Below, one piece after another: positions 47,717-57,693 of a stretch of 64,000 nt of DNA; within the stretch, counting starts at the first letter, position 1, and the number at the start of each line of letters is the position of its first letter. Source of the stretch: Thalassotalea euphylliae (GTDB lineage: Bacteria > Pseudomonadota > Gammaproteobacteria > Enterobacterales > Alteromonadaceae); the NCBI RefSeq assembly GCF_003390395.1, contig NZ_QUOV01000001.1, positions 3,720,001 through 3,784,000 on the forward strand, read 5' to 3'. The position numbers and the translations under genes are program-made. The notes beneath the pieces were generated by a model. The model ran no database searches, was not told the origin of the DNA, and saw nothing but the letters and a program-made list of their open reading frames with translations.

Positions 47717-50700
47717 TATTCTCTAGCTCCAAGTTAGAAAGCCCTTTGTTAAAGGCATTTACTTCAGGCTTTTTAACGATTGAGTAAATCGCAGGAAGTA
47801 CAATAAGAGTGAGCAGGACAGCACTTGTCATTCCGCCTACCATAGGTGCAGCAATACGACTCATGACCTCAGAGCCAGTGCCTGTACCATATAAAATAGG
47901 CATTAAGCCGATAATGATTGTGGCAACTGTCATCATTACTGGACGAACACGTAAGCCAGCACCGTGTAATAATGCCTCTTGGTAAGCGTCATCTGATATA
48001 AGTTCCGCTCGCTCTTCGGCTTTTTCTTTAAGCTCAGCAAGTGCTTGATTGAGGTAGACCAGCATGATCACGCCAATCTCAACCGCAACACCAGCCAGCG
48101 CAATAAAGCCCACACCAACGGCTACTGAGAAATTAAACCCTTCCAGATACATTAACCATAAGCCACCAATCATTGCCATCGGCAAGGTAACGATAATGAT
48201 AGCCACTTCACTAAACGCTCTGAAATTTAGGTAAAGTAAAATCACAATAATGGCGAGTGTTAATGGCAGTACATAGGTGAGCTTTTCTTTTGCTCTTTCC
48301 ATATATTCGTACTGCCCAGCCCAATTGATTGAATATCCTGCTGGTAAAGTCAGGTTACTTGCTAAGTATTCCTTGGCATTTTCTACATAAGTACCAACAT
48401 CAACGCCATCTATATCAATGAAAGTCCAGCCATTGATTCTGGCATTCTCACTCTTAATACCCGGAGGACCATTTTCCACTCGAATATCAGCAACATCACC
48501 TAGTGCAATGCGTTGACCATTTGGTGTTACAACGGGTAATCGTGATAGCTGCTCAGGGGAGTCTCGATAATCTTGCGGGTAACGTAAGTTAACGGGATAA
48601 CGCTCTTGACCCTCTATTGTTTGAGTTACATTCATTCCACCAATAGCGGTAGAAACCACTTGTTGGACATCTTCGATATTTAACCCAAAGCGACTTGCCT
48701 TATCTCGTGAAATATCAACCTTGATATATCGTCCACCCGCAACTCGCTCAGAGTAAACCGACGCTGTGCCTGTCACTTCTGGCAAGAGTTGTTCTATTTG
48801 TTGGCCGATTTCCTGAATTACATCAAGCTCTGGTCCGGCGACTTTAATACCCACAGGCGTTTTTATACCTGTAGCTAACATATCGATGCGGGTCTTGATT
48901 GGCATAACCCAAGCATTCGTTAAGCCCGGAAACTTAACTAATTTATCAAACTCTGCTTTTAACGATTCGGTAGTCACGCCTTCTCGCCACTGTTCTTGTG
49001 GCTTCAATTGAATAAAGGTTTCAATCATAGTTAGAGGCGCTGGGTCCGTTGCAGTTTCGGCTCGTCCTACTTTACCGAAAACATTTTCAACCTCTGGTAC
49101 AGTGCGGATAAGCTTGTCCGTTTGCTGTAATAACTCTCTTGCTTTACCAATGGAAATACCGGGATAGGTAGTAGGCATATACATGAGATCGCCTTCATCC
49201 AATGGAGGAATGAATTCACTACCAATTTTATCGACAGGCCAAAAACCAACGATAGTCACTAATACTGCTGCTACTATTGTCGATTTTGGAAACTTCATGA
49301 CCTGCTTTAAAACAGGCATGTAGATAGCAATCAATAATCGGTTTAACGGGTTTTTCTTTTCAGAGACGACTTTGCCTCGAATAAAGTAACCCATCAAAAC
49401 AGGCACCAATGTTATTGCCAAGCCTGCTGATGCTGCCATTGCATAGGTTTTAGTATATGCAAGAGGTGAGAACATTCTGCCTTCTTGCGCTTCCAGAATA
49501 AAAACAGGCAAGAACGAAACAGTAATTATCAGTAAGCTAAAAAATAATGCAGGTCCTACTTCACTCGCAGCCTTAGCGACAATTTGCCAGCGGTTTTCAT
49601 CTGTTAGCGGTGTTTTCTCCATATGTTTATGCATATTTTCAATCATCACTATTGCACCATCAGTCATCGCACCAATCGCAATAGCGATACCGCCCAACGA
49701 CATAATATTGGCATTGATGCCTTGCATATACATGATGATAAACGACACCAAGATGCCTAATGGTAGAGTAACAACTGCAACAATTGATGAACGAAGATGA
49801 AATAGGAAAGCAACACAGACAATCGCAACGACTGCAAGCTCCTCAAGCAACTTACTCCAAAGGTTATCAACAGCACGATCTATTAACTTCGATCTGTCAT
49901 AAACAGGGACAATCTCTACCCCCTCTGGTAGAGAAGATTTCAGTGACTCTAGCTTTTCTTTTACACCATTTATGGTTTGTTGTGCGTTTTCACCAAAGCG
50001 CATAACGACAACACCACCAACAACTTCGCCTTCACCATTTAGCTCTGCGATACCACGGCGCATTTGTGGTCCTAAATTCACGGTAGCAACATCACCAATA
50101 CGCAACGGTGTACCTTGCTCGTTAATGCCAAGCGGAATTTTCTCTATGTCACCAACTGATTGAATATATCCCGTTGCAGTAACCATATACTCAGCTTCCG
50201 CCATTTCCACAACGGATGCGCCAGTTTCTTTATTGCCTCGTTTAAGTGCCATTTGAATATGACTTAACGGCACGTTATAAGCTCTGAGCTTGTCGGGATC
50301 GACTTGCACTTGATATTGCTTAACCATACCGCCAACGGCTGCAACTTCTGACACGCCCGGAACAGTTTGCAATTCATACTTTAAAAACCAATCTTGAATA
50401 CTTCTTAATTGGCTTAAGTCAAGGTTACCTGACTTATCTGTCAAAGCATAAATGTATACCCAGCCAACGCCTGTTGCATCAGGTCCTAATTGAGGCTTTG
50501 CTGAATCAGGTAAGCTTGATGCTACTTGGCTTAAGTATTCAAGCACTCTGCTTCTCGCCCAATACAAATCAGTATCATCATCAAAAATGATATAGACGTA
50601 GGAGTCACCAAAAAATGAGTAACCACGAACAGTTTGCGCTCCCGGTACAGACAACATGGCTGTAGTAAGAGGGAAAGTCACTTGATCTTGCACAACCTGT

Positions 50701-50873
50701 GGCGCTTGTCCCGGATAGCTTGTCTTAATAATGACCTGTACGTCTGAAAGGTCTGGAATTGCATCTACGGGCGTTTTTTGTAAAGAATACAAACCGCCAA
50801 AAGCAATAATTAAGGTAACCAGCAACACAAAGAAACGATTGCCGATTGACCATCTAATAATTGATTCAATCAT
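47709..50873 (-). CDS. cusA: Cu(I)/Ag(I) RND efflux pump CusA
   Basis: This 1054-aa pump has twelve membrane segments and the motif GAMTDGAIVMIENMHKH near residue 401, the CusA (HME4) pattern instead of the CzcA one. Met pairs of the Cu(I) path are plausible in the MPTTYPGIS region. The ATG at 50873 follows GGGAGA by 7 nt; the GTG at 50876 is an alternative. It exports Cu(I) or Ag(I) from periplasm and cytoplasm through CusB and CusC. Confidence 0.93.
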   Translation of the reverse strand: MIESIIRWSIGNRFFVLLVTLIIAFGGLYSLQKTPVDAIPDLSDVQVIIKTSYPGQAPQVVQDQVTFPLTTAMLSVPGAQTVRGYSFFGDSYVYIIFDDDTDLYWARSRVLEYLSQVASSLPDSAKPQLGPDATGVGWVYIYALTDKSGNLDLSQLRSIQDWFLKYELQTVPGVSEVAAVGGMVKQYQVQVDPDKLRAYNVPLSHIQMALKRGNKETGASVVEMAEAEYMVTATGYIQSVGDIEKIPLGINEQGTPLRIGDVATVNLGPQMRRGIAELNGEGEVVGGVVVMRFGENAQQTINGVKEKLESLKSSLPEGVEIVPVYDRSKLIDRAVDNLWSKLLEELAVVAIVCVAFLFHLRSSIVAVVTLPLGILVSFIIMYMQGINANIMSLGGIAIAIGAMTDGAIVMIENMHKHMEKTPLTDENRWQIVAKAASEVGPALFFSLLIITVSFLPVFILEAQEGRMFSPLAYTKTYAMAASAGLAITLVPVLMGYFIRGKVVSEKKNPLNRLLIAIYMPVLKQVMKFPKSTIVAAVLVTIVGFWPVDKIGSEFIPPLDEGDLMYMPTTYPGISIGKARELLQQTDKLIRTVPEVENVFGKVGRAETATDPAPLTMIETFIQLKPQEQWREGVTTESLKAEFDKLVKFPGLTNAWVMPIKTRIDMLATGIKTPVGIKVAGPELDVIQEIGQQIEQLLPEVTGTASVYSERVAGGRYIKVDISRDKASRFGLNIEDVQQVVSTAIGGMNVTQTIEGQERYPVNLRYPQDYRDSPEQLSRLPVVTPNGQRIALGDVADIRVENGPPGIKSENARINGWTFIDIDGVDVGTYVENAKEYLASNLTLPAGYSINWAGQYEYMERAKEKLTYVLPLTLAIIVILLYLNFRAFSEVAIIIVTLPMAMIGGLWLMYLEGFNFSVAVGVGFIALAGVAVEIGVIMLVYLNQALAELKEKAEERAELISDDAYQEALLHGAGLRVRPVMMTVATIIIGLMPILYGTGTGSEVMSRIAAPMVGGMTSAVLLTLIVLPAIYSIVKKPEVNAFNKGLSNLELENNA

Positions 50874-50888
50874 CACTTATCTCCCAAC

Positions 50889-52646
50889 TTAATGATTCGA
50901 ATGGTCAACAGCACTTTTTTGTTCATGCTCGTGTTGATCATCAGATTCAAGGGAAATTTCAGTTATCACTAAGTCATCTCTTACCTCAAAGGTGAAAGTG
51001 ACATTATCACCAACATTGAAATCAGCCATTTCTATATTGTCCGCGACGATAAAATCCATCGTCGCAGAAGGTCTATCCCATTTCTCTATTGGGCCTCTGC
51101 TAATATTTAGAATCCGTGTATCAATATCAATCGCATTGATCAAACCTGATACGGTTGCTGATGATACTTCAGGCTCACTCATGATATGAATTCCAGTAAC
51201 TTCATATCCACCGTCTTCGGTTTTGCTCACTTCAAAGTGCAAAGATTGACCAGACTTCAGTGAATCAATATCTACCTTTTCACCCACATCGAAGTCCATT
51301 GTCATTTCAGGCCAACCCCAAGCCTCAGCAGGGCCATGAGTAATATTAACCATACGATGCCCCGCCATGACGCTGTTGATTTCGCCTTCCATCCAAACAG
51401 AGTTAGGCACTTGGTCATGAGTCATTCGTTTAAAATCAGAGTTTTTACTTGATTCAGAATCAATCAAGAATTGAGCTGATGTCACCACAACGTCATCTTC
51501 ATTTAACCCGTCTAATATTTCGATACTGTCGATATCAACCCGGCCAATAGTCACTTCGATAGACTTAAATTGCCCATCCCCCAACGCAAGTACTACTCTG
51601 TCTTGTTTACCTGTGCGAATGACGGCTTCTTTAGGTACGAGTATCGTGCTATCATCTTGATTAGCGTGAATAGAGACTTGTGCAAACATGTTTGGTTTTA
51701 GTCGATAGTCTGGGTTGTCAAACTTCAGTCTCACTCTGAGTGTGCGTGTTTTACTGTTTAGTGTGGGATAGACATAATCAACGACACCAGCCCAGTCCTC
51801 ACCGGGTAAATAATCCAGTGTCATTGATACAGGAAGTCCTTCTTTAATTAAGGCTGCGTCACGTTCAAACACTTCTGCTTCAACCCACACCTGATCTAGC
51901 TGACCAATGCTTAACAAGGTATTTCCCGGTTTCACGTAAAAACCTTCTCTAACTTTCAAGCCATCAACAACACCCGCCTGAGGGGAGTAAAAGGTGATGG
52001 TTTGCTGTACCTTTCTTGTTTTTTCTAGCTTTTGAATAAAGTCTGCTGAAAGCTGCAACGCTTTCAGACGATCTTTAGCTGCTGAAATTAAAGAACTGTT
52101 ATTGCGTTTTAACGCTATTAACAGTTCTTCTTGCGCGTTAACTAACTGAGGAGAATATAGCGTGTAAAGAGGTTGCCCTTTTTCTACAGGGTTACCTGCT
52201 GCTTTGATGTAAAGCTTTTCAATCCAACCATCAACACGTGGGTGGATATGAATTAGCTTATCTTCATCATATTGAACGTAACCTACCGTTGAGATTTCAG
52301 TATGCATATTTTTTAGTTCAACAGGTGAGGTGCGAACCCCAAGGTTATTCACGACATGAGGCGCAATTTTTACTGCTCCGGGGCCAAAGTCATCACCAGA
52401 TGATTCTTCCTCATACACAGGAATTAAATCCATCCCCATAGGCGACTTACCGGGCTTGTCCCGGCGGTAATTAGAGTCCATCGGTGCTACCCAATACAGC
52501 GGCTTTTTCTCTGCTGATACAGCTTCATCAGTATTACTGTTTGAACCTGTACCTTGATATAAGCTCAATGCTCCTGCACCTAGTGCTGCCCCAATAATGA
52601 CGGCAACTATTAGTTTCAAATTTGGTGTTTTAGAATTCGTTGACAT
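50889..52646 (-). CDS. cusB: Periplasmic adaptor CusB fused to two CusF-like domains
   Basis: This 585-aa protein has an N-terminal anchor, a heavy-metal-binding domain (YWVAPMDSNYRRDKPGKSPM, about residues 50-70), the usual adaptor hairpin and barrel, then two CusF-like domains in tandem. The first (about 417-488) has WGWPEMTMDF with the Trp and Met ligands of CusF. The second (about 497-562) reads WDRPSATMDF and keeps one Met only. A His-rich tail ends it. Usual CusB proteins are about 400 aa and have a separate CusF. Confidence 0.9.
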   Translation of the reverse strand: MSTNSKTPNLKLIVAVIIGAALGAGALSLYQGTGSNSNTDEAVSAEKKPLYWVAPMDSNYRRDKPGKSPMGMDLIPVYEEESSGDDFGPGAVKIAPHVVNNLGVRTSPVELKNMHTEISTVGYVQYDEDKLIHIHPRVDGWIEKLYIKAAGNPVEKGQPLYTLYSPQLVNAQEELLIALKRNNSSLISAAKDRLKALQLSADFIQKLEKTRKVQQTITFYSPQAGVVDGLKVREGFYVKPGNTLLSIGQLDQVWVEAEVFERDAALIKEGLPVSMTLDYLPGEDWAGVVDYVYPTLNSKTRTLRVRLKFDNPDYRLKPNMFAQVSIHANQDDSTILVPKEAVIRTGKQDRVVLALGDGQFKSIEVTIGRVDIDSIEILDGLNEDDVVVTSAQFLIDSESSKNSDFKRMTHDQVPNSVWMEGEINSVMAGHRMVNITHGPAEAWGWPEMTMDFDVGEKVDIDSLKSGQSLHFEVSKTEDGGYEVTGIHIMSEPEVSSATVSGLINAIDIDTRILNISRGPIEKWDRPSATMDFIVADNIEMADFNVGDNVTFTFEVRDDLVITEISLESDDQHEHEQKSAVDHSNH

Positions 52647-54073
52647 TATTTTTCTCCAAATTGCTGATTGGATAAGTGCTGATTAGTTTTGTGCGAAGTG
52701 TGCATAGGCTTATGTTCAGCATTTGATTTAGATTGAGAATGCGCAAAGAAATAGTTGATGCGAGCTACTGTTTTAAGTGCATCAACATCAATTCTTAAGG
52801 CTGATATTCTGGCGTTTAATTCTGCGATTCTTGCACGAACAACTTCGGCAAAATCACCATCATCGTTGGTGTAGGCCGTCAAAGACGCTTCTGCTTGGTC
52901 ATGAGTTTGTTTAAGGAGTTGTTCTTGATAGATAGATTGTCTATCAGATAAGCGTTTAAGCTGTCTAAGCTCCTTTTCCAACGCACTGATCATTTGTTTT
53001 GTCAGCAATAACTTCTCGGTTTTAACCGCTTCTGATTCAGCAATAGAAGCTGCAACTTGCTTATCTTGTCTATTCTCTGTGAACAACGGTAAGTCAAACG
53101 TTACCCCAACAGAAAATAAGTCAGCTCGGTTATCACCAGAAGGCATATTGTCACGATAGGCATAGCTTGCATTCACACCCCATTGCGGCTCATATTGCTG
53201 TTTAGCTAATTCAACACCTTTTTCTGAAGCTTTGCGTTTCACATCAATTGCAAGTATTGCTGGATGATTCGCAAGTTCCTGAGCCAATATATTCCTTGAG
53301 TAGTTAGATGCTTTAAGGACGGTTGGATTCTTCAATCGAATCGAAGGCAATTCTCTTGAGACACTAAACTCAAGTGGTTGAGCGTCAAAATCGAAAGATT
53401 CATTTAAGCGAGCAGCATCGTAAATATGAAGCCACTCATTGAGACGAACAATTGTCGTTTCTAGTTTCTGCTTTTGCGAAGTTAACCTGTCATCTAACTG
53501 CACGATTTCTAACTGAGCACGAATAACATCTTGCTGTCTAGTTTTACCAACAACGTTTGAATAGCTAGCTTTAGCCACTTCCGCCATTTGCTCAAAAAGC
53601 GCCCAATCCGCTTCTATCAATTTAATGGTCTGTTGGGCTAAGTAAGCATCTAGCCAAAGCTGTGACACTTGGCTTTTCAACTTCGCTTTACGATCCTCGC
53701 GTAGCAGGGGAAATTTCGTGGACTCTATTTTTAACTGGTCTTGTTTGATCTCTAGGCTATCTCCTCTCGGAAACATTTGAGAGACGCCAACCTTTAGCTG
53801 AGTCATTCCTTCCTGATCTAAGTCCCAAGTATCTGTTGGTAAATTCATTATTCCTAGCGATATTTTCGGATCAGGTAAAGTACCAGAAGCAATACTTCTA
53901 TTTTCAACCGCACTTTGTTTCAATCGACTACCATGAAGCCAAGGATCATTTTGCTGAGCTAAGCTGATAGCTTGTTCAAGTGACACTACTTTCTCAGCTT
54001 GAGCTGAAAATACAGATAAGCCGAGTATTAGTGCAGTTGAAAGTGAAGTAAGGTTTGAAGCGTTCAATTTCAT
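52646..54073 (-). CDS. cusC: TolC-family outer-membrane factor of the Cus pump
   Basis: This 475-aa protein has a signal peptide and two OEP repeats (for example VELAKQQYEPQWGVNASYAY, written in part). A His/Ser-rich C-terminal tail follows. It is encoded upstream of cusB with a 1-base overlap and completes the CusCBA complex. Confidence 0.88.
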   Translation of the reverse strand: MKLNASNLTSLSTALILGLSVFSAQAEKVVSLEQAISLAQQNDPWLHGSRLKQSAVENRSIASGTLPDPKISLGIMNLPTDTWDLDQEGMTQLKVGVSQMFPRGDSLEIKQDQLKIESTKFPLLREDRKAKLKSQVSQLWLDAYLAQQTIKLIEADWALFEQMAEVAKASYSNVVGKTRQQDVIRAQLEIVQLDDRLTSQKQKLETTIVRLNEWLHIYDAARLNESFDFDAQPLEFSVSRELPSIRLKNPTVLKASNYSRNILAQELANHPAILAIDVKRKASEKGVELAKQQYEPQWGVNASYAYRDNMPSGDNRADLFSVGVTFDLPLFTENRQDKQVAASIAESEAVKTEKLLLTKQMISALEKELRQLKRLSDRQSIYQEQLLKQTHDQAEASLTAYTNDDGDFAEVVRARIAELNARISALRIDVDALKTVARINYFFAHSQSKSNAEHKPMHTSHKTNQHLSNQQFGEK

Positions 54074-54570
54074 TAGAATTGCTCCTCGTATGTCTTAACT
54101 TTTGCATAGACTTTGCTCGTTCCATCTTTCAATAGAATTAACACGTTGTATGGCATAAAGCGGTCACCAACTTCCATACCGGGAGAGCCAACTGGCATTG
54201 CTGGAACTGATAGTCCAATCGCATTCGGGTGATCTTCTGATAAGAACTGCTGAATAAACTTAGCGGGTACATGACCTTCAAAGGCAAATCCATTTCTGCT
54301 CACTGCCGTATGGCAAGAGCGGTAATTAGGCTTAATACCATACTTAGTTTTGATATTGCTGATGTTTCGGAAATCTTTGGAGTGCGCAACGATCCCTTCG
54401 TCTTCAATATGAGTTATCCATTTTTTACAACACCCACAAGTAGGGGTTTTGTAAACGATTAACTCCAAAGGTGTTACGTCGTTATTGTGTGCATGTTTAT
54501 GTTCATTAGCGTTTGCAAACGCAGGTGAAAGCAGCATTACAACTGCTATTTTTAAATACTTATTGATCAT
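54073..54570 (-). CDS. DUF411 metal-binding protein
   Basis: This 165-aa protein has a signal peptide and the DUF411 hallmark VYKTPTCGCCKKWITH with its CxCC metal site, then SCHTAVSRNGFAFEGHVPA and LSVPAMPVGSPGME. The family is found in copper and silver clusters. It overlaps cusC by one base and so is the first gene of this cus operon. It probably binds Cu(I) in the periplasm. Confidence 0.85.
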   Translation of the reverse strand: MINKYLKIAVVMLLSPAFANANEHKHAHNNDVTPLELIVYKTPTCGCCKKWITHIEDEGIVAHSKDFRNISNIKTKYGIKPNYRSCHTAVSRNGFAFEGHVPAKFIQQFLSEDHPNAIGLSVPAMPVGSPGMEVGDRFMPYNVLILLKDGTSKVYAKVKTYEEQF

Positions 54571-54677
54571 TTTTGCCCCCAGACATCGCTGGAAAATAGC
54601 TATAGCGCTACGACGCTATATTGACTAACAGAAAAATTAATTACATGTGCGCGAAATTTGGACGCACTAATCCTGTA

Positions 54678-55058
54678 TTAGGCAAAAATTGGTGGACGAT
54701 AAAGGGAAGTGGAAATTGAATGAGGTTGTTTAGATTGCAGAGCAGCTACAGATTCACTCAATATTTGAATATCTGTCGAGTCAACACTGGAATTTAGGAC
54801 TGTCGTAGATGAGCAAGCATTTGCAGGACAAACACATTCAACATCACAACAATCTTCTGATTGACCATTACTGCTTTTATTCATTTCACCGTGGTTCATT
54901 CCTTCATGATGACTCATCTTGGAATGATCCATGCTCATGTGTGACTCGTGAGAGCCTGAAGACATTTCGCAAGACATAGCAGAATACGCAAATGCTTGCC
55001 CTACAAAGGCAACCAGCATAAGCGTTATTACTAAGACTTTTGAAAATGCTCTAGACAT
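54678..55058 (-). CDS. His/Cys-rich exported copper-block protein
   Basis: This 126-aa protein has a signal peptide, then Met/His-rich repeats (SHESHMSMDHSKMSHHEG) and a Cys cluster (EDCCDVECVCPANAC). It ends LYRPPIFA like the paralogue at 42372. Copper buffering is likely. The gap 54571-54677 holds a short GCTATAGCG/CGCTATA inverted repeat of unclear role. Confidence 0.62.
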   Translation of the reverse strand: MSRAFSKVLVITLMLVAFVGQAFAYSAMSCEMSSGSHESHMSMDHSKMSHHEGMNHGEMNKSSNGQSEDCCDVECVCPANACSSTTVLNSSVDSTDIQILSESVAALQSKQPHSISTSLYRPPIFA

Positions 55059-55230
55059 AAAATTCTCTTACAAATACACAACTCCAATAGTAATGTAAGT
55101 TTTCGAATAAGTAAATTAATGTCATGTAAACATTTATGAATATTTGATTATCGTCAAATTTTTCAACGGTATAAGTGACACATAATAATCTCGTCAGACT
55201 TCTTATTTTCGTTATTCAATGACTTTTATT
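55059..55230. other. AT-rich gap between the copper block and the right-end genes
   Basis: About 170 AT-rich bases. Both flanking genes are on the minus strand. A promoter for the 54678 gene is expected here, but no convincing -35/-10 pair or metal-regulator dyad was found. Confidence 0.3.
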
Positions 55231-55563
55231 TCAAGACTTTAGTTGCTCCCTCATTTCTAAAACTCGATCTGCTGAATAAGCTCCTGCTCTCATAACAACC
55301 AGTTCAACAAACGAAATATCAATTAACTTATGATCAGCATCAATCACATAATAACTCCCACTATGTGTGGTTATTTCTAACTTATCCTCAACAGCAGATT
55401 TGCTAATAACCTTTGAAGTTACTATTTGCTCAAATGGCCGAAATCTGAATGTTTCGTCGTCAATGACAACACCAGATAGAAACTCGCCGAGAAATAGCTT
55501 TTCAAATTCTTTATAATCATAGACCGAGAGTATGTAAGCACTCTTTAAATATGTTTTGTCCAT
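55231..55563 (-). CDS. Small unknown protein of the right-end cluster
   Basis: This 110-aa protein is not recognised. Its C-terminus (YYVIDADHKLIDISFVELVV, then YSADRVLEMREQL) matches the C-terminus of the next gene (YTLDAEPKEFDVNVFEF, then YSPNELLELREML), so the two are diverged duplicates. No signal peptide. Gap 13 bp. Confidence 0.6.
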   Translation of the reverse strand: MDKTYLKSAYILSVYDYKEFEKLFLGEFLSGVVIDDETFRFRPFEQIVTSKVISKSAVEDKLEITTHSGSYYVIDADHKLIDISFVELVVMRAGAYSADRVLEMREQLKS

Positions 55564-55576
55564 TTGTTACTCCCTA

Positions 55577-55894
55577 CTAATAGCCAGCAGGGAGCATTTC
55601 TCTCAGCTCTAATAACTCATTAGGAGAGTACATACACTCATGCATTAAATTGAATTCAAATACATTTACATCAAACTCTTTGGGTTCAGCATCTAAGGTA
55701 TAAAAATCCGCACCGAAAGTTCTATATTCAAGACCGTTTACTTCCATGACTTTCGTGGTGAACAAAGCCTCACCTTTTTTACCGTTCTTACTATCCTCAG
55801 CAAAAGTTGCGTAAAGCACCTGTTCAACCTTATCTTTTAAGTCAGATTTAATTGAAATGAGTGTTGCGTTAGTTAGTTTTACTCTTGGTCTCAT
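55577..55894 (-). CDS. Small unknown protein of the right-end cluster, paralogue of the previous gene
   Basis: This 105-aa protein is not recognised. It shares the pattern YxxDAxxKxxD ... YSxxxxLExREML with the 110-aa neighbour and ends in PAGY. It starts 2 bp after the 343-aa gene, so the three are probably one operon. No membrane segment or catalytic motif. Confidence 0.6.
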   Translation of the reverse strand: MRPRVKLTNATLISIKSDLKDKVEQVLYATFAEDSKNGKKGEALFTTKVMEVNGLEYRTFGADFYTLDAEPKEFDVNVFEFNLMHECMYSPNELLELREMLPAGY

Positions 55895-55896
55895 GC

Positions 55897-56928
55897 TTAT
55901 GCTTCCTTCTTATCTTCTAAGCAAAACGGGCGGAAAAAACTAAGGTACTTAACTCCATTAACTTTTAGTAAATTGTTGTCAGCATCAAAATGTGACAGAA
56001 CGCTAGCCTGATACAACGAAATATATTTTTCATAATCGATGGTGTTAAAAAAATTGGTATCGACACGGCGTGCATGGAAAACAAGAGCTTGCTGATCAAC
56101 ACGAACAATGAACTTCTGATCGCCATCTAGATTTTTGACTCGTAGACATAAATCAGGTTTGTGCCAATCAGATACAAAGGAAGGAATCAGTGGGAAGCCA
56201 TATACCAAATAGCGCATACCTTCGATTTTGAAGGTTGTTGGATTGAACTGAGCCTTATTTACTTTGCCGCTACTGAATAATTCAAGTGTCAACACCAGCC
56301 AGTGCTCATGCTTAGAAAATGTATTACCTTCAGAAATACAGCCTTCGAACTCACCATCATGGTTTACATGATTGATGTACATGTATTTTTTAATGTTATC
56401 CAAGGAAAACTTTTCAAACGGAAACTTGCACGCGATTAGCCTGAAATAGCAATCATGAACTTTTAAATCAGCATATTGGACTATCAATGGATCATCAAAC
56501 GCATCAAAATATGGTCGCCATTCTAGACGGAAATCAGGACCTGTATTTATGACAAATTTAGCGTCATCAGGTAGCCCTAAGACTTTGTATATCACTGAAA
56601 CTAACTCTAACGTTTCGATATCTACCAGCATCAGGCTTTCAATACGGTTTGCCATTGACTCAACTTCTTTATGAAGCGACTCAATGATTTCTTGATCATC
56701 ATATTCGTTGATCATTAAGTATTTCAGGGAATCGTGCTTTAGAATTGAGTCCAGCTTTTTCTGTTCAAATACCTCAGATAGACAATTATGAGTATCAGAA
56801 AAGTGAGGGCTGTTATAAACACATCTGGCCCACAAACCTTGGGCGTAAAGATCAGGAAAATCTAATAACTCAGCAAACTCTTTTGCTTGTTTGTTAAGCT
56901 TATTCTTTAATTGATAAAGTGAGATCAT
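55897..56928 (-). CDS. Unknown 343-aa protein of the right-end cluster
   Basis: The N-terminus (LKNKLNKQAKEFAELLDFPD) is similar to that of the 121-aa protein encoded at 57137 and recalls a short helical module often seen at the start of mobile-element proteins (KRQAKRL..ALG..SxxQAxE). The rest, with repeated beta/aromatic stretches, has no recognised domain; the end (DADNNLLKVNGVKYL) faintly recalls the two small downstream proteins. Function unknown. Confidence 0.6.
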   Translation of the reverse strand: MISLYQLKNKLNKQAKEFAELLDFPDLYAQGLWARCVYNSPHFSDTHNCLSEVFEQKKLDSILKHDSLKYLMINEYDDQEIIESLHKEVESMANRIESLMLVDIETLELVSVIYKVLGLPDDAKFVINTGPDFRLEWRPYFDAFDDPLIVQYADLKVHDCYFRLIACKFPFEKFSLDNIKKYMYINHVNHDGEFEGCISEGNTFSKHEHWLVLTLELFSSGKVNKAQFNPTTFKIEGMRYLVYGFPLIPSFVSDWHKPDLCLRVKNLDGDQKFIVRVDQQALVFHARRVDTNFFNTIDYEKYISLYQASVLSHFDADNNLLKVNGVKYLSFFRPFCLEDKKEA

Positions 56929-57136
56929 TTAGTTCTCCAAACAACTTTCAAATAAACAATGGCCTACCAACACATTGCTTTATTTATTGTTCAAATAACC
57001 AAATTTTGACGGATGCTCCGCTTCACTGTTCACGTTTTTCAATGCGAAAAACATGTGTAGGCGTAGGCTGTCCGTTCAGCCTTCATCTAATAATATCGCC
57101 AAAAAACAAAATGACAACTTACGTATTTGTACAACT

Positions 57137-57499
57137 TTAGGTAGATATTTTGAGTTTGAACTCTGAAAAGCTAAGCCCAAATAGGGATACGACCATTTCT
57201 TCATTTATATTGGAGCCGGGAAATTTTTTTTCAAAATTTCCAATGATGCTATCTAGGTGGCTAGCTAATATTTTTACTAAAAATATTTCCGAGCTTGGTG
57301 AGAGAGCAGACATTGCTATCAGTGGGTTGTCAAAGGATTCAGCTTTTATTTTTACTAGTAAATCGCTGTAACTGTCACAGCCGTAAAGACAAATAGATAC
57401 CCCTTCTTGGGCCTGTCCAAGGGGAAGTGATAATTTTTTTGACAACCTCTTTGCCTGACGCTTTACGTTACTTATAAGCGCTTCTGATTCAAAAGACAT
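57137..57499 (-). CDS. Small unknown protein with KRQAKRL-type N-terminus
   Basis: This protein of about 120 aa, from the Met at 57499, opens with LISNVKRQAKRLSKKLSLPLGQAQEG, a helical module of a kind that occurs before various domains in plasmid and island genes. The rest is unremarkable. The separating region 56929-57136 (about 200 bp) has no gene. It lies between the 343-aa gene and phoH copy 2, all minus strand. Confidence 0.5.
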   Translation of the reverse strand: MSFESEALISNVKRQAKRLSKKLSLPLGQAQEGVSICLYGCDSYSDLLVKIKAESFDNPLIAMSALSPSSEIFLVKILASHLDSIIGNFEKKFPGSNINEEMVVSLFGLSFSEFKLKIST

Positions 57500-57627
57500 A
57501 CGCACACCAAAACATAACAACTAAGGTCCACAGCACCCAAGTCATTACATCTTCAATGTATAATTAATCTTTTAAACCCAGAGTAAATCCATTTCGTCCG
57601 CATTTGTGGAAACTGGCTTCTCTGAAA

Positions 57628-57650
57628 AGCCACTGCAAAAAGCAGTGGCT
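57628..57650 (-). terminator. Rho-independent terminator of the island phoH
   Basis: On the minus strand AGCCACTGC and GCAGTGGCT make a perfect 9-bp stem with a 5-nt loop, followed by TTTTCAG. It lies 44 bp after the phoH stop at 57694. Confidence 0.82.
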
Positions 57651-57693
57651 ATTGTCGCAATATTATAAGGAAATGTGAATTGTAGTTTGATGT

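Noticed and set aside
56929..57136. Possible integron attC site
   Set aside because: The region has some inverted segments but lacks the paired RYYYAAC/GTTRRRY core sites, and there is no integron integrase.
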